Source: Vandiemenella viatica (taxonomy: Eukaryota > Arthropoda > Insecta > Orthoptera > Morabidae). From it: a stretch of 64,000 nucleotides of DNA. The stretch spans positions 178,956,494-179,020,493 of the forward strand of contig JARYHS010008074.1 in the NCBI GenBank assembly GCA_031002005.1, read 5' to 3'. A program made the position numbers and the translations under genes. A model generated the notes under the pieces. The model was not told where the DNA came from. It searched no databases and saw only the letters and a list, made by a program, of their open reading frames with translations. This document shows positions 21,012 to 33,923 of this stretch, piece by piece. Position 1 is the first letter of the stretch; every line of letters begins with the position of its first letter.

Positions 21012-24000
21012 TAATTGACCGCGAGCTCCCGCTATATTAATTAGAACGCTGGGCCGAGCGGATAATGGACGATCATTACGGCACCATAAAGCCGCGCGCT
21101 CATACTGACAGCCGCGAGTGAGTATCGGCTAGTGGGCTGTTGAGTAGGCAACCTCGCAACACACGGTAAAGGGTCTCCTTCGTGGGCAGGCAATCGTGCA
21201 TCACACGTAAGTTTCACTTCAGTACCAACGACTACCTGACAGTTCAGATCCAAACAGTGCAGAAATTTTCACAGGTTTGTAATCTCACTTCCACTTTCTA
21301 CGACTTTTGCATCGCGGAGGTGAAGAACCCCATAATAGATTTTACATTATACTTTGTACTTATTTTAGTCATGAATCAACATGAAAAGCTAAACCATATC
21401 AAAGTCTGAATGAGACGGTAAATTTAAAGACTGAACCAATTCATTGGAATTATTCAGTATTATTGATGTTGATTATGAATCAGCGTCCATGATAACTGAG
21501 TGTGTAAACTGTTTTGTGGAATTTATGATCAAGGTAGTAACAAACAGCGTGACAAGCGTGAACTTTACGGGAGTGCACATACGTCGATGTAAGGGATAAA
21601 CGAAGGGCTGTAAATGGTTTTCCAGGTTAGAGAAGTGATGCCTAAAGACTAGACCCAAAAACAGAATTGGCAACGCTTTTCGTGCAAGAAAGTCATAATA
21701 ATTTTCAATAGTTTTGTTCAAATTATGAGACATGAATATGGAAGAAATATGACATTTGTAAAATGATAAATGACAGTAAGAAACTTGCAGATCCCCTAAA
21801 GGAAGTTAGAATCTCTGCCTAGTGGAAAAAGTTACCTTCTTTAAAAACAGGCTGACGAAATTACAGATAAATTGCCTAGAAGTAAAAGTTTTCCAGTGGT
21901 AAAAAATTTAGGTGACGTATTTCTTTACGATATACAGACGATAAAAATTACGCTCTATAAATTGTGTGCTGCATCGTACACTGAAATTTGAAAAAAAAAA
22001 TCAAATTATGATTTAAGTTTCGTTTTTACAGAAGATACAGTGAAATGTAATCGTAGACACAAAAAAGAAATTTTCCTTTTACTGAAAGTCTCTTCCTGTA
22101 GTAAATGCCGCTTGTTGTAGATCTGAATATAGTATGATGGGTGTATCAGTTGTGGGCATAAGTGTTGTTTGCGGAAGGACAGCTCCTTATTCCCTCCCTA
22201 GGCATCAGCAGTTGAAAAGGGCGTGGTTCGATTAGTGCCACACACTGGCCATTTGTGGCCTCTTCTTCGCTCATGAATAATAAGTGATTTTGGGGTAGTA
22301 GAACCACTTTGAGATTTCAAATTCGACGGAAAGCCTTATGAATCCTCGGGTATTGAACCTGATAATAAAGTCAGCAATCAGTTGATATACAGCCGTTCCG
22401 ACACAAGGTTCGCACTGTCGAAATGTTATGAAAAGTCAGAAAAGTCCAAAATCAACTGTCTGCCAGCTTCATGTTAGGAACGTAACTTACTGCGACGGCA
22501 GTGAGTTATTTAATGAGGTTTTATATAAGGCTTTGAAATTTCTGAAAGCCGCAGGTTTATTTATTTACCTGGAAGGACTACACCAAAAATGAAGGCTTTG
22601 TTAATATTAACTGGTAGACGTGTGGACAATGGTATCTATTAATCATATTCATCGATTTTTTTTCTTAAAAAAAGAAAAAAAATATATTTCATCCTTTTCT
22701 TGGTAACGTCACTTTTATGTTCCCGTAAACCTATCTTCATCACTTTCTAACAAGTTAGGTTGTTTAGACACATTAAATTTTATTGCATTTGGCATAGAAA
22801 TTTAATCTTTCTATAGCACAACCAAGCGATATAAAAATCATTTGCATACTTTTTAAAGTGTTAATAAATATACTCCAAAGCAATTTCCTGCACTCAAAAC
22901 CAACGTTCGAAGTTCCGTGATTGATGCATCACAGCTTTCAACGAAATAAATTCAACTTCCTTCTGACAGGAATATATGTGTTTGTTAGTAAAATAGGGTA
23001 GCCTCTAAAGATGAGAAATGGAAGCATATTCTCGCAGCAAATCCGTTACACAAGGGCAGTCTAAAATCATCTTTGCCTGTACCGCAGGCTATGCTAGTAA
23101 AGAAACTGATGAGTACACGGAACTTGACTGAAACATTTTGCAGTGCCCTCAAAACAATTCCTTTGTTCTTTTATTTCCAGGATATCTCAAACGACCCACA
23201 TTAGAAGAAACTACTTCTCTAATAGAAGTAAATTATCAATATTGCTTTACGCAGTTCGTCTTTTGATGGATTTTGCATTGGGATGAAAATTTACGAAAAA
23301 TTGAAAGAGCAACTTTCTTGATGCTTGTTTGAATGTTCAGCAAAACTAATATCAAGAAATACGAAACACTACAATATGAAGGTTCATTCGCTTCATAACC
23401 TCGATTGTTTCACTGTAGGACACTAGAAGATAACATGGATTTTTTTAAAAAAATTTTGACTGAAAAAATTTTTGACACTGTCTTTTGAAGATTAAGTGAG
23501 ATGAAATTCCTTGCTTAATTTCAAGTTGCCGTTGCCGCATTGTGTTCTTTTTAATATCGAATCGTCATGGATTTCGTTTCCCAGTATAATAAAAATTAAT
23601 CTAATTTCGAAGTCAATTAAACAGAATGAATCATATCCAGAGATTTATTACACATCATTTTTAAAATTAATTATTGACCTGAGGGGTATTAAACATTGCT
23701 CATCATAATACTAGTTCATCGGGAAACTGAAGTATGTGGTCCGTACAGAATGGAACGGAAGATCAGAAACGATATATAAGAAATGGGTTCAAATAGAAAG
23801 GGGTAGGATTTAATTGCTATGATGATTTAATAGATATAGAATTTAAATGGCAAGCGCCAACATGTTGACGTAAATGATATAGCTAAGTTACGTGTAGTAA
23901 ACGCTTTCGTTTGACACTTCCTATCATATATCGTCACAATAAATATCAGCAGTATACTCTGGCTCAGTAAACGCGTTGAGCATTCTTTTGTGGGGGGAAA

Positions 24001-25715
24001 GTAGAACATGACGCGTTTCCTCTTTCTATCTTCCGCTCTCTCTTCATTGTTGCCAACTTTTCAACAGGGTAACTGTTGCTCGTTAAAAATAATGAATGAA
24101 TTAACCAGCAGCATCTGTAGTAATCCGAAACGTGTTCTAATTATTCACCATTAAAAGTCCAAACAAAGTGAGTTTGTCAGGAGACCAATATAACAAGTTA
24201 CAGTCGGGGTTTAATAACAAAAGAAATGATGCATGCTACAAACTCGTAAACTATAATGAGCTGAATATTGACGTCTGTCCTCACTTTCAAAGAGAAGATT
24301 AAAAACACGTAATCCTTTTAAAAAATATCACATCTCTTCTTTTATAATTTTTATACATTTAAAACCATTTTGGTGGCCGAGATTCACACAATTAATCTCA
24401 ATCAGCCATATTTATAGTTGTTTTTAATTGTGGCTGAAGGCGTAGACGAAGCAGCGATAGGAACATTAAGTGAAAAGTGAGAGCAGGTTTCGAAATTTCC
24501 GTTTCACAATAGGAGACCAGGTGTTCCTACAGCAAAGGAACCCAATTTTTTCTTATTCTAAACTAATCCTCAACATATTCATATTATAACTAACTAATAT
24601 CTGAATTAGTGAATTCTGTTTACATCCAGGTTATTTTAAATTAGTTTGTTTCCACATTTTCATATCATTTTGTATAAAATCAAAATTTCATGAAATCTCA
24701 TTAAAACTTGAATAACGCAGTAAATACAATACTAATAATAAATAGACAACATTGGACTAAATTCAAAACTACACATTTTATTGCGATCTATTAATTACTG
24801 AAACATTCTTTATAAATAAAGCAGTTACTTTGACTTCTGTGAGACGACTAATTTTCATTGATTTCATTGTTGAATTACTTTCCAATCTTACTGCTTTCGC
24901 AAAACAATACTCTTACAATGGCTTTAGGATCTCTAAAATTGGTGTTGTTCTTGTATGTACCACTGTTATAATTCACTAGAAGTGTGTTTCATTGCTTTTC
25001 CAACAGTTACTGGACAGCAGTGATTTAAAAATCTTTATACTACAGAAAAAATGTCACGCAATCTGAAATGCAGCTATCAATGAATTTGAACACAGTCCTC
25101 TAAACATTTAGTGATGATATAAAAAATTTATTTACCTAAATTCTTCAAGTGTTGTTAGAAAGTATTATACTGAATTCTATAAACTCTGTAAAGAATTTGC
25201 CAACTTCTTATGAAGACATATTTTTTGTTCTCTGCTGTATCGATTTACATACATCTCTGCCATGATTTTCGCTAATCTTACGGATCTATACGAAACGAAT
25301 AACATTTAAGACTATTAAATCTTTTCACATTGCACATTACTAAGTCAAATTTTACAAGTTGTTATAATTAAAAAATATTTCAAACAAAACAGAAAATTGG
25401 ATGTACCCATTTCTAGATTAATTTTTAAACTGTATACATTCTCTTAGATGTTTAACATTCCTATCTACTCAGTCAGTACGAAAAATAAACGTAATTAAAC
25501 GCACCATCACTATCATTTACGAAAGTGTTGTGATTGTATGTTAGCTAAATAGCTACTTCCCACTCTCAGAAAACGTGAAAAAAATTAAACATGCGTCTGT
25601 CAAACATCCGTAGAATATTCGTATCTCTACAGTGTAATGTGGATTAGTCACCAGGAAATCTGCTATATATTTCACTCAATTTCTGATTAACCGGAAGAAA
25701 GAATGGTTAAAATGA

Positions 25716-25932
25716 CGCCGAGCATGGTGGATGAGCGATAACGCTCTGGCCTCGCATTCCGGAGAACGTGCCAAGCAGATTTGGGTTTTCCGTGATTTCC
25801 TTAAGTTGCTCGAGAAGAATTCTGGGATGGTTCCTTAAATGGCCATGACTGAGTACCTTCACGTTCCTTGCCTCCATACCTTTCCAACCTCTCATGACCT
25901 CGACGTCGACGATGCGTAAAAACAGAAAAAAA
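25716..25932 (+). repeat. tRNA-derived SINE, left palindrome arm
   Basis: It begins 'GCCGAGCATGGTGGATGAGC' and continues through 'CGCTCTGGCCTCGCATTC', 'TTGGGTTTTCCGTG' and 'CTTTCCAACCTCTCATGACC' to an A-rich end. The B box is degraded, because the GGTTCGAAT segment found in other copies is replaced. The SINE inserted before the duplication, since the same copy is mirrored at 28993-29209. Confidence 0.8.
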
Positions 25933-27240
25933 TGACTAAAATAGCAGTAATAGCTCCATTATGTCTACTCGTAACTTCTTCTAAATAAAGTGTAACTTCA
26001 ACCTTGTTTTTCTAGAGAACACAATATAGCAGTTTCGTTCAGACAATAATGACGACACGGAAATGGCGTTGATGAGTCATGTCCGAAGTGATTTCACTTC
26101 GTGCCGCAGCGTGCGTGCCAGTTGTCCCGAACATGATGTTTGAGAGGTTTTGCGTAATCACCGAAACGTATAAATACCCCAATCTGCATTTTAAATATAT
26201 AAGTTTCGAACAAGAGTAGCAAAATACAAATTAGTTTAAGACTATTCTGTTGGTATACAGATTTCAGATTGGTTATTATGCATTTAATTGTCCTCACTTA
26301 GTTCAGACTATGGCAGGAGCTTAAATTACTAAAAATAAATACAGTTGTCACTAGACGTGTAATGGAACAGCCATCCTGCATCTGTCACTTTTTTAGTTAC
26401 AAGTGATTCGATGTCTTCTATATTAAACAACTCCTAATTCGGAATAGAAATTTACGTGAAGTATTCTATCGATGATTTGTTTATTGCCTAAGACTCTGAG
26501 ACCGTTCAGTCGAAATGGAAATTAAGGTCTGATAAAATATGGATTGGCAAATTTTACTCCGTGACTTTGATCTAGTCTAGAGAAGGATACCTATCCCAGT
26601 AAAAAAAACTTCCGTACATTGCTCGGCAATAAGAGTCGTTATAATTTACGTCGATTTGAAAAGCGAAGACTGAAACCATTTGGAAAATGTGTCAACCATT
26701 TATTTCAATCCATCTACCTGTAATTAGAACAAAAATGTGTATTTTTTAGTTACGTTTATTTAACAGTTAGTGAAAAGATTACTTCTGCGTGTTCTGTTAG
26801 TGAGCAAGGAAGACTATTTTGATCTAATGGAAGGTTGTTAATGAAGGCGATGCTTATGAAATTAGCTGCGTAAGTAAGATTGTGTATTGCTTGTAACATT
26901 GCAATTACAATTTTGCCATATAACATACAAAGAGCAATGGGAAATGTTATCACTTTTCTCCTATTCTATTTATCGTTGGATGTTTCTTAGCTTGAGAATT
27001 GTGAAAAATCTTTTAACACTATAATGTAATTGTTGATGTTCAGATACAGTGCGTCACATTTCACGATCGCATTTTAACTATTCAATTTAACTTCGGTTCC
27101 TAAAATGAGACGAATTTTGCACTAACCGATGAAAGAGGATAACGACGTTCATACTCGTAACATTAGAGATAACTCTTGTTACCTTTTTCTGAAAACTCTC
27201 GCAGTTCTTATAGATACGAAATAATTTCCATAAAATCTTA

Positions 27241-27453
27241 ATTTCGGAGCTGCGTCTAAAATATACATTCAGATGCAATGTAGTCTTCACGGGTGTGCAG
27301 GCGGATGGTGTTTTGAAAACACAACGTTTCGACAACCAGCTCGGCAGTCTTCATCAGGTGTCCGGTGTCTACAGGCTGACGAAAGCTGGCAGTCACCACG
27401 TAGACTGGCTTAGCCTCCCAGACAGACCTCCTAATATACCTGTCGGCGTGGCG
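27241..27453 (-). repeat. ribozyme-like repeat, left copy at palindrome centre
   Basis: Minus-strand copy of the short repeat described at 27475-27670. It carries CTGATGA (plus 27351-27357 reversed) and CGAAACGTTGTG at the same 30-nt spacing. A single T-for-A change relative to the right copy breaks one pair of the putative stem. Confidence 0.7.
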
Positions 27454-27474
27454 TGGCAATCAGAGCGGGTCTTC

Positions 27475-27670
27475 CGCCACGCCGACAGGTATATTATGTC
27501 TGTCTGGGAGGCTAAGCCAGTCTACGCGGTGACTGCCAGCTTTCGTCAGCCTGTAGACACCGGACACCTGATGAAGACAGCCGAGCTGGTTGTCGAAACG
27601 TTGTGTTTTCAAAACACCATCCGGCTGCACACCCGTGAAGACTACATTGCATCTGAATGTATATTTTAGA
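27475..27670 (+). repeat. ribozyme-like repeat, right copy at palindrome centre
   Basis: The segment holds CTGATGA (27568-27574), a 7-bp stem GACAGCC/GGTTGTC (27576-27582 and 27588-27594, loop GAGCT) and GAAA (27595-27598), the layout of a hammerhead core around stem II. A hairpin-forming GTGTTTTCAAAACAC follows. Similar segments occur at 45576, 52854 (minus) and 52941. It is also an open frame ('LMKTAELVVETLCFQNTIRL'), so conservation may be of protein or RNA. Known Penelope-like elements carry hammerhead motifs in their terminal repeats; affiliation here is inference. Confidence 0.55.
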
Positions 27671-28992
27671 CGCAGCTCCGAAATTAAGATTTTATGGAAA
27701 TTATTTCGTATCTATAAGAACTGCGAGAGTTTTCAGAAAAAGGTAACAAGAGTTATCTCTAATGTTACGAGTATGAACGTCGTTATCCTCTTTCATCGGT
27801 TAGTGCAAAATTCGTCTCATTTTAGGAACCGAAGTTAAATTGAATAGTTAAAATGCGATCGTGAAATGTGACGCACTGTATCTGAACATCAACAATTACA
27901 TTATAGTGTTAAAAGATTTTTCACAATTCTCAAGCTAAGAAACATCCAACGATAAATAGAATAGGAGAAAAGTGATAACATTTCCCATTGCTCTTTGTAT
28001 GTTATATGGCAAAATTGTAATTGCAATGTTACAAGCAATACACAATCTTACTTACGCAGCTAATTTCATAAGCATCGCCTTCATTAACAACCTTCCATTA
28101 GATCAAAATAGTCTTCCTTGCTCACTAACAGAACACGCAGAAGTAATCTTTTCACTAACTGTTAAATAAACGTAACTAAAAAATACACATTTTTGTTCTA
28201 ATTACAGGTAGATGGATTGAAATAAATGGTTGACACATTTTCCAAATGGTTTCAGTCTTCGCTTTTCAAATCGACGTAAATTATAACGACTCTTATTGCC
28301 GAGCAATGTACGGAAGTTTTTTTTACTGGGATAGGTATCCTTCTCTAGACTAGATCAAAGTCACGGAGTAAAATTTGCCAATCCATATTTTATCAGACCT
28401 TAATTTCCATTTCGACTGAACGGTCTCAGAGTCTTAGGCAATAAACAAATCATCGATAGAATACTTCACGTAAATTTCTATTCCGAATTAGGAGTTGTTT
28501 AATATAGAAGACATCGAATCACTTGTAACTAAAAAAGTGACAGATGCAGGATGGCTGTTCCATTACACGTCTAGTGACAACTGTATTTATTTTTAGTAAT
28601 TTAAGCTCCTGCCATAGTCTGAACTAAGTGAGGACAATTAAATGCATAATAACCAATCTGAAATCTGTATACCAACAGAATAGTCTTAAACTAATTTGTA
28701 TTTTGCTACTCTTGTTCGAAACTTATATATTTAAAATGCAGATTGGGGTATTTATACGTTTCGGTGATTACGCAAAACCTCTCAAACATCATGTTCGGGA
28801 CAACTGGCACGCACGCTGCGGCACGAAGTGAAATCACTTCGGACATGACTCATCAACGCCATTTCCGTGTCGTCATTATTGTCTGAACGAAACTGCTATA
28901 TTGTGTTCTCTAGAAAAACAAGGTTGAAGTTACACTTTATTTAGAAGAAGTTACGAGTAGACATAATGGGAGCTATTACTGCTATTTTAGTC

Positions 28993-29209
28993 ATTTTTTC
29001 TGTTTTTACGCATCGTCGACGTCGAGGTCATGAGAGGTTGGAAAGGTATGGAGGCAAGGAACGTGAAGGTACTCAGTCATGGCCATTTAAGGAACCATCC
29101 CAGAATTCTTCTCGAGCAACTTAAGGAAATCACGGAAAACCCAAATCTGCTTGGCACGTTCTCCGGAATGCGAGGCCAGAGCGTTATCGCTCATCCACCA
29201 TGCTCGGCG
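28993..29209 (-). repeat. tRNA-derived SINE, right palindrome arm
   Basis: Mirror of 25716-25932, near identical to it. See that entry for structure. Confidence 0.8.
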
Positions 29210-32200
29210 TCATTTTAACCATTCTTTCTTCCGGTTAATCAGAAATTGAGTGAAATATATAGCAGATTTCCTGGTGACTAATCCACATTACACTGTAGAG
29301 ATACGAATATTCTACGGATGTTTGACAGACGCATGTTTAATTTTTTTTCACGTTTTCTGAGAGTGGGAAGTAGCTATTTAGCTAACATACAATCACAACA
29401 CTTTCGTAAATGATAGTGATGGTGCGTTTAATTACGTTTATTTTTCGTACTGACTGAGTAGATAGGAATGTTAAACATCTAAGAGTATGTATAGAGTTTA
29501 AAATTAATCTAGAAATGGGTACATCCAATTTTCTGTTTTGTTTGAAATAGTTTTAATTATAACAACTTGTAAAATTTGACTAGTAATGTGCAATGTGAAA
29601 TGATTTAATAGTCTTAAATGTTATTCGTTTCGTATAGATCCGTAAGATTAGCGAAAATCATGGCAGAGATGTATGTAAACGATACAGCAGAGAACAAAAA
29701 ATATGCTCTTCATAAGAAGTTGGCAAATTCTTTACAGAGTTTATAGAATTCAGTATAATACTTTCTAACAACACTTGAAGGATTTAGGTAAATAAAATTT
29801 TTAGTGTCATCACTAAACGTTTTAGAAGACTGTTTTCAAATTCATTGATAGCTGCATTTCAGATTGCGTGACATTTATTCTGTAGTATAAAGATTTTTAA
29901 TTCACTGATGTCCAGTCACTGTTGGAAAAGCAATGAAACACACTTCTAGTGAATTATAACAATGGTACATACAAGAAACAACACCAATTTTAGAGATCCT
30001 AAAGCCAATGTAAGAGTATTGTTTTGCGAAAGCAGTAAGATTGGAAAGTAATTCAACAATGAAATCAATGAAAATTGGTCGTCTCACAGAAGTCAAAGTA
30101 ACTGCTTTATGTATAAAGAATGTTTCAGTAATTAACAGAACGTACTAAAATTTGTAGTTTTGAATTTAGTCCAATGTTGTCTATTTATTATTAGTATTGT
30201 ATTTACTGCGTTATTCAAGTTTTAATGAGATTTCATGAAATTTTGATTTTATACAAAATGATATGAAAATGTGGAAACAAACTAATTTAAAATAACCTGG
30301 ATGTAAACAGAATCCACTAATTCAGATTTTTTCAGATATTAGTTAGTTATATTATGAATATGTTGAGGATTAGTTTAGAATAAGAAAAATTTGGGTTCCT
30401 TTGCTGTAGGAACACCTGGCCGCCTATTGTGAAACGGAAATTTCGAAACTGCTCTCACTTTTCACTTAATGTTCCTATCGCTACTTCGTCTACGTTCTCA
30501 GCCACAATTAAAAACAACTATAAATATGCTGATGAGATTAAGTGTGTGAATCTCGGCCACCAAAATGGTTTAAATGTATAAAAATTATAAAAAGAAGAGA
30601 TGTGATATTTTTTAAAAGGATTACGTGTTTTTAATCTTCTCTTTGAAAGTGAGGACAGACGTCAATATTCAGCTCATTATAGTTTACGAATTTGTAGCAC
30701 GCATCAGTCTTTTGTTATTAAACCCCGACTGTAACTTTGTTATATTGGTCTCCTGACAAACTCACTTTGTTTGGACTTTTAATGGTGAATAATTAGAACA
30801 CGTTTCGGATTACTACAGATGCTGCTGGTTAATTCATTCATTATTTTTAACGAGCAACAGTTACCTGTTGAAAAGTTGGCAACAATGAAGAGAGAGCGGA
30901 AGAGAGAAAGAGGAAACGCGTCATGTTCTACTTTCCCCCCCACAAAAGAATGCTCAACGCGTTTACTGAGCCAGAGTATACTGCTGATATTTATGTGACG
31001 ATATATGATAGGAAGTGTCAAACGAAAGCGTTTACTACACGTAACTTAGCTATATCATTTACGTCAACTGTTGGCGCTTGCCATTTAAATTTTATATCTA
31101 TTAAATCATCATAGCTATTAAATCCTACCCCTTTCTATTTGAACCCATTTCTTATATATCGTTTCTGATCTTCCGTTGCATTCTGTACGGACCACATACT
31201 TCTGTTTACCGATGAACTAGTATTAAGATGAACAATGTTTAATACCCCTCAGGTCAATAATTAATTTTAAAAATGATGTGTGATAAATCTCTGGATATGA
31301 TTCATTCTGTTTACTTGACCTTAGAAATTAGATTAATTTTATTATACTGGGAAACGAAATCCATGACGATTCGATTTTAAAAAGGAACACGATGCGGCAA
31401 CGGCAACTTGAAATAAGCAAGGAATTTCATCTCACTTAAATCTTCAAAAGACAGTGTCAAAAATTTTTTCAGTCAAAATTTTTTTAAAAAAAAAATCCAT
31501 GTTATCTTCTAGTGTCCTACAGTGAAACAATCGAGGTTATGAAGCGAATGAACCTTCATATTGTAGTGTTTCGTATTTCTTGATATTAGTTTTGCTGAAC
31601 ATTCAAACAAGCATAAGAAAGTTGCTCTTTCAATTTTTCGTAAATTTTCATCCCAATGCAAAATCCATCAAAAGACGAACTGCGTAAAGCAATATTGATA
31701 ATTTACTTCTATTAGAGAAGTAGTTTCTTCTAATGTGGGTCGTTTGAGATATCCTGGAAATAAAAGAACAAAGGAATTGTTTTGAGGGCACTGCAAAATG
31801 TTTCAGTCAAGTTCCGTGTACTCATCAGTTTCTTTACTAGCATAGCCTGCGGTACAGGCAAAGATGATTTTAGACTGCCCTTGTGTAACGGATTTGCTGC
31901 GAGAATATGCTTCCATTTCTCATCTTTAGAGGCTACCCTATTTTACTAACAAACACATATATTCCTGTCAGAAGGAAGTTGAATTTATTTCGTTGAAAGC
32001 TGTGATGCATCAATCACGGAACTTGTAACGTTGGTTTTGAGTGCAGGAAATTGCTTTGGAGTATATTTATTAACACTTTAAAAAGTATGCAAATGATTTT
32101 TATATCGCTTGGTTGTGCTATAGAAAGATTAAATTTCTATGCCAAATGCAATAAAATTTAATGTGTCTAAACAACCTAACTTGTTAGAAAGTGATGAAGA

Positions 32201-33923
32201 TAGGTTTACGGGAACATAAAAGTGACGTTACCAAGAAAAGGATGAAATATATTTTTTTCTTTTTTTTTAAGAAAAAAAATCGATGAATATGATTAATAGA
32301 TACCATTGTCCACACGTCTACCAGTTAATATTAACAAAGCCTTCATTTTTGGTGTAGTCCTTCCAGGTAAATAAATAAACCTGCGGCTTTCAGAAATTTC
32401 AAAGCCTTATATAAAACCTCATTAAATAACTCACTGCCGTCGCAGTAAGTTACGTTCCTAACATGAAGCTGGCAGACAGTTGATTTTGGACTTTTCTGAC
32501 TTTTCATAACATTTCGACAGTGCGAACCTTGTGTCGGAACGGCTGTATATCAACTGATTGCTGACTTTATTATCAGGTTCAATACCCGAGGATTCATAAG
32601 GCTTTCCGTCGAATTTGAAATCTCAAAGTGGTTCTACTACCCCAAAATCACTTATTATTCATGAGCGAAGAAGAGGCCACAAATGGCCAGTGTGTGGCAC
32701 TAATCGAACCACGCCCTTTTCAACTGCTGATGCCTAGGGAGGGAATAAGGAGCTGTCCTTCCGCAAACAACACTTATGCCCACAACTGATACACCCATCA
32801 TACTATATTCAGATCTACAACAAGCGGCATTTACTACAGGAAGAGACTTTCAGTAAAAGGAAAATTTCTTTTTTGTGTCTACGATTACATTTCACTGTAT
32901 CTTCTGTAAAAACGAAACTTAAATCATAATTTGATTTTTTTTTTCAAATTTCAGTGTACGATGCAGCACACAATTTATAGAGCGTAATTTTTATCGTCTG
33001 TATATCGTAAAGAAATACGTCACCTAAATTTTTTACCACTGGAAAACTTTTACTTCTAGGCAATTTATCTGTAATTTCGTCAGCCTGTTTTTAAAGAAGG
33101 TAACTTTTTCCACTAGGCAGAGATTCTAACTTCCTTTAGGGGATCTGCAAGTTTCTTACTGTCATTTATCATTTTACAAATGTCATATTTCTTCCATATT
33201 CATGTCTCATAATTTGAACAAAACTATTGAAAATTATTATGACTTTCTTGCACGAAAAGCGTTGCCAATTCTGTTTTTGGGTCTAGTCTTTAGGCATCAC
33301 TTCTCTAACCTGGAAAACCATTTACAGCCCTTCGTTTATCCCTTACATCGACGTATGTGCACTCCCGTAAAGTTCACGCTTGTCACGCTGTTTGTTACTA
33401 CCTTGATCATAAATTCCACAAAACAGTTTACACACTCAGTTATCATGGACGCTGATTCATAATCAACATCAATAATACTGAATAATTCCAATGAATTGGT
33501 TCAGTCTTTAAATTTACCGTCTCATTCAGACTTTGAGATGGTTTAGCTTTTCATGTTGATTCATGACTAAAATAAGTACAAAGTATAATGTAAAATCTAT
33601 TATGGGGTTCTTCACCTCCGCGATGCAAAAGTCGTAGAAAGTGGAAGTGAGATTACAAACCTGTGAAAATTTCTGCACTGTTTGGATCTGAACTGTCAGG
33701 TAGTCGTTGGTACTGAAGTGAAACTTACGTGTGATGCACGATTGCCTGCCCACGAAGGAGACCCTTTACCGTGTGTTGCGAGGTTGCCTACTCAACAGCC
33801 CACTAGCCGATACTCACTCGCGGCTGTCAGTATGAGCGCGCGGCTTTATGGTGCCGTAATGATCGTCCATTATCCGCTCGGCCCAGCGTTCTAATTAATA
33901 TAGCGGGAGCTCGCGGTCAATTA

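Larger units (their letters stand above)
21012..33923. repeat. giant palindrome, two ~6.44-kb inverted arms, 21-bp spacer
   Basis: 21012-27453 is the reverse complement of 27475-33923; the spacer is 27454-27474. Coordinates of matching points sum to 54925-54935 along the whole length, so only small indels separate the arms. The first about 200 bp from the outer end look identical and the centre is near identical, while about 23500-25500 (mirror about 29400-31400) carries many substitutions and indels, including a 10-bp insertion near 30325. The homology reaches the first base after the gap, so the true outer end is unknown. Short open frames occur mirrored in both arms (for example 21473-21733 minus and 33202-33462 plus), which simply follows from the duplication. 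It contains no recognised gene. Confidence 0.95.

Noticed and set aside
21473..33462. Conserved 86-residue frame in both palindrome arms as a duplicated gene
   Set aside because: Identity between arms is expected from the duplication itself and gives no evidence of coding constraint.
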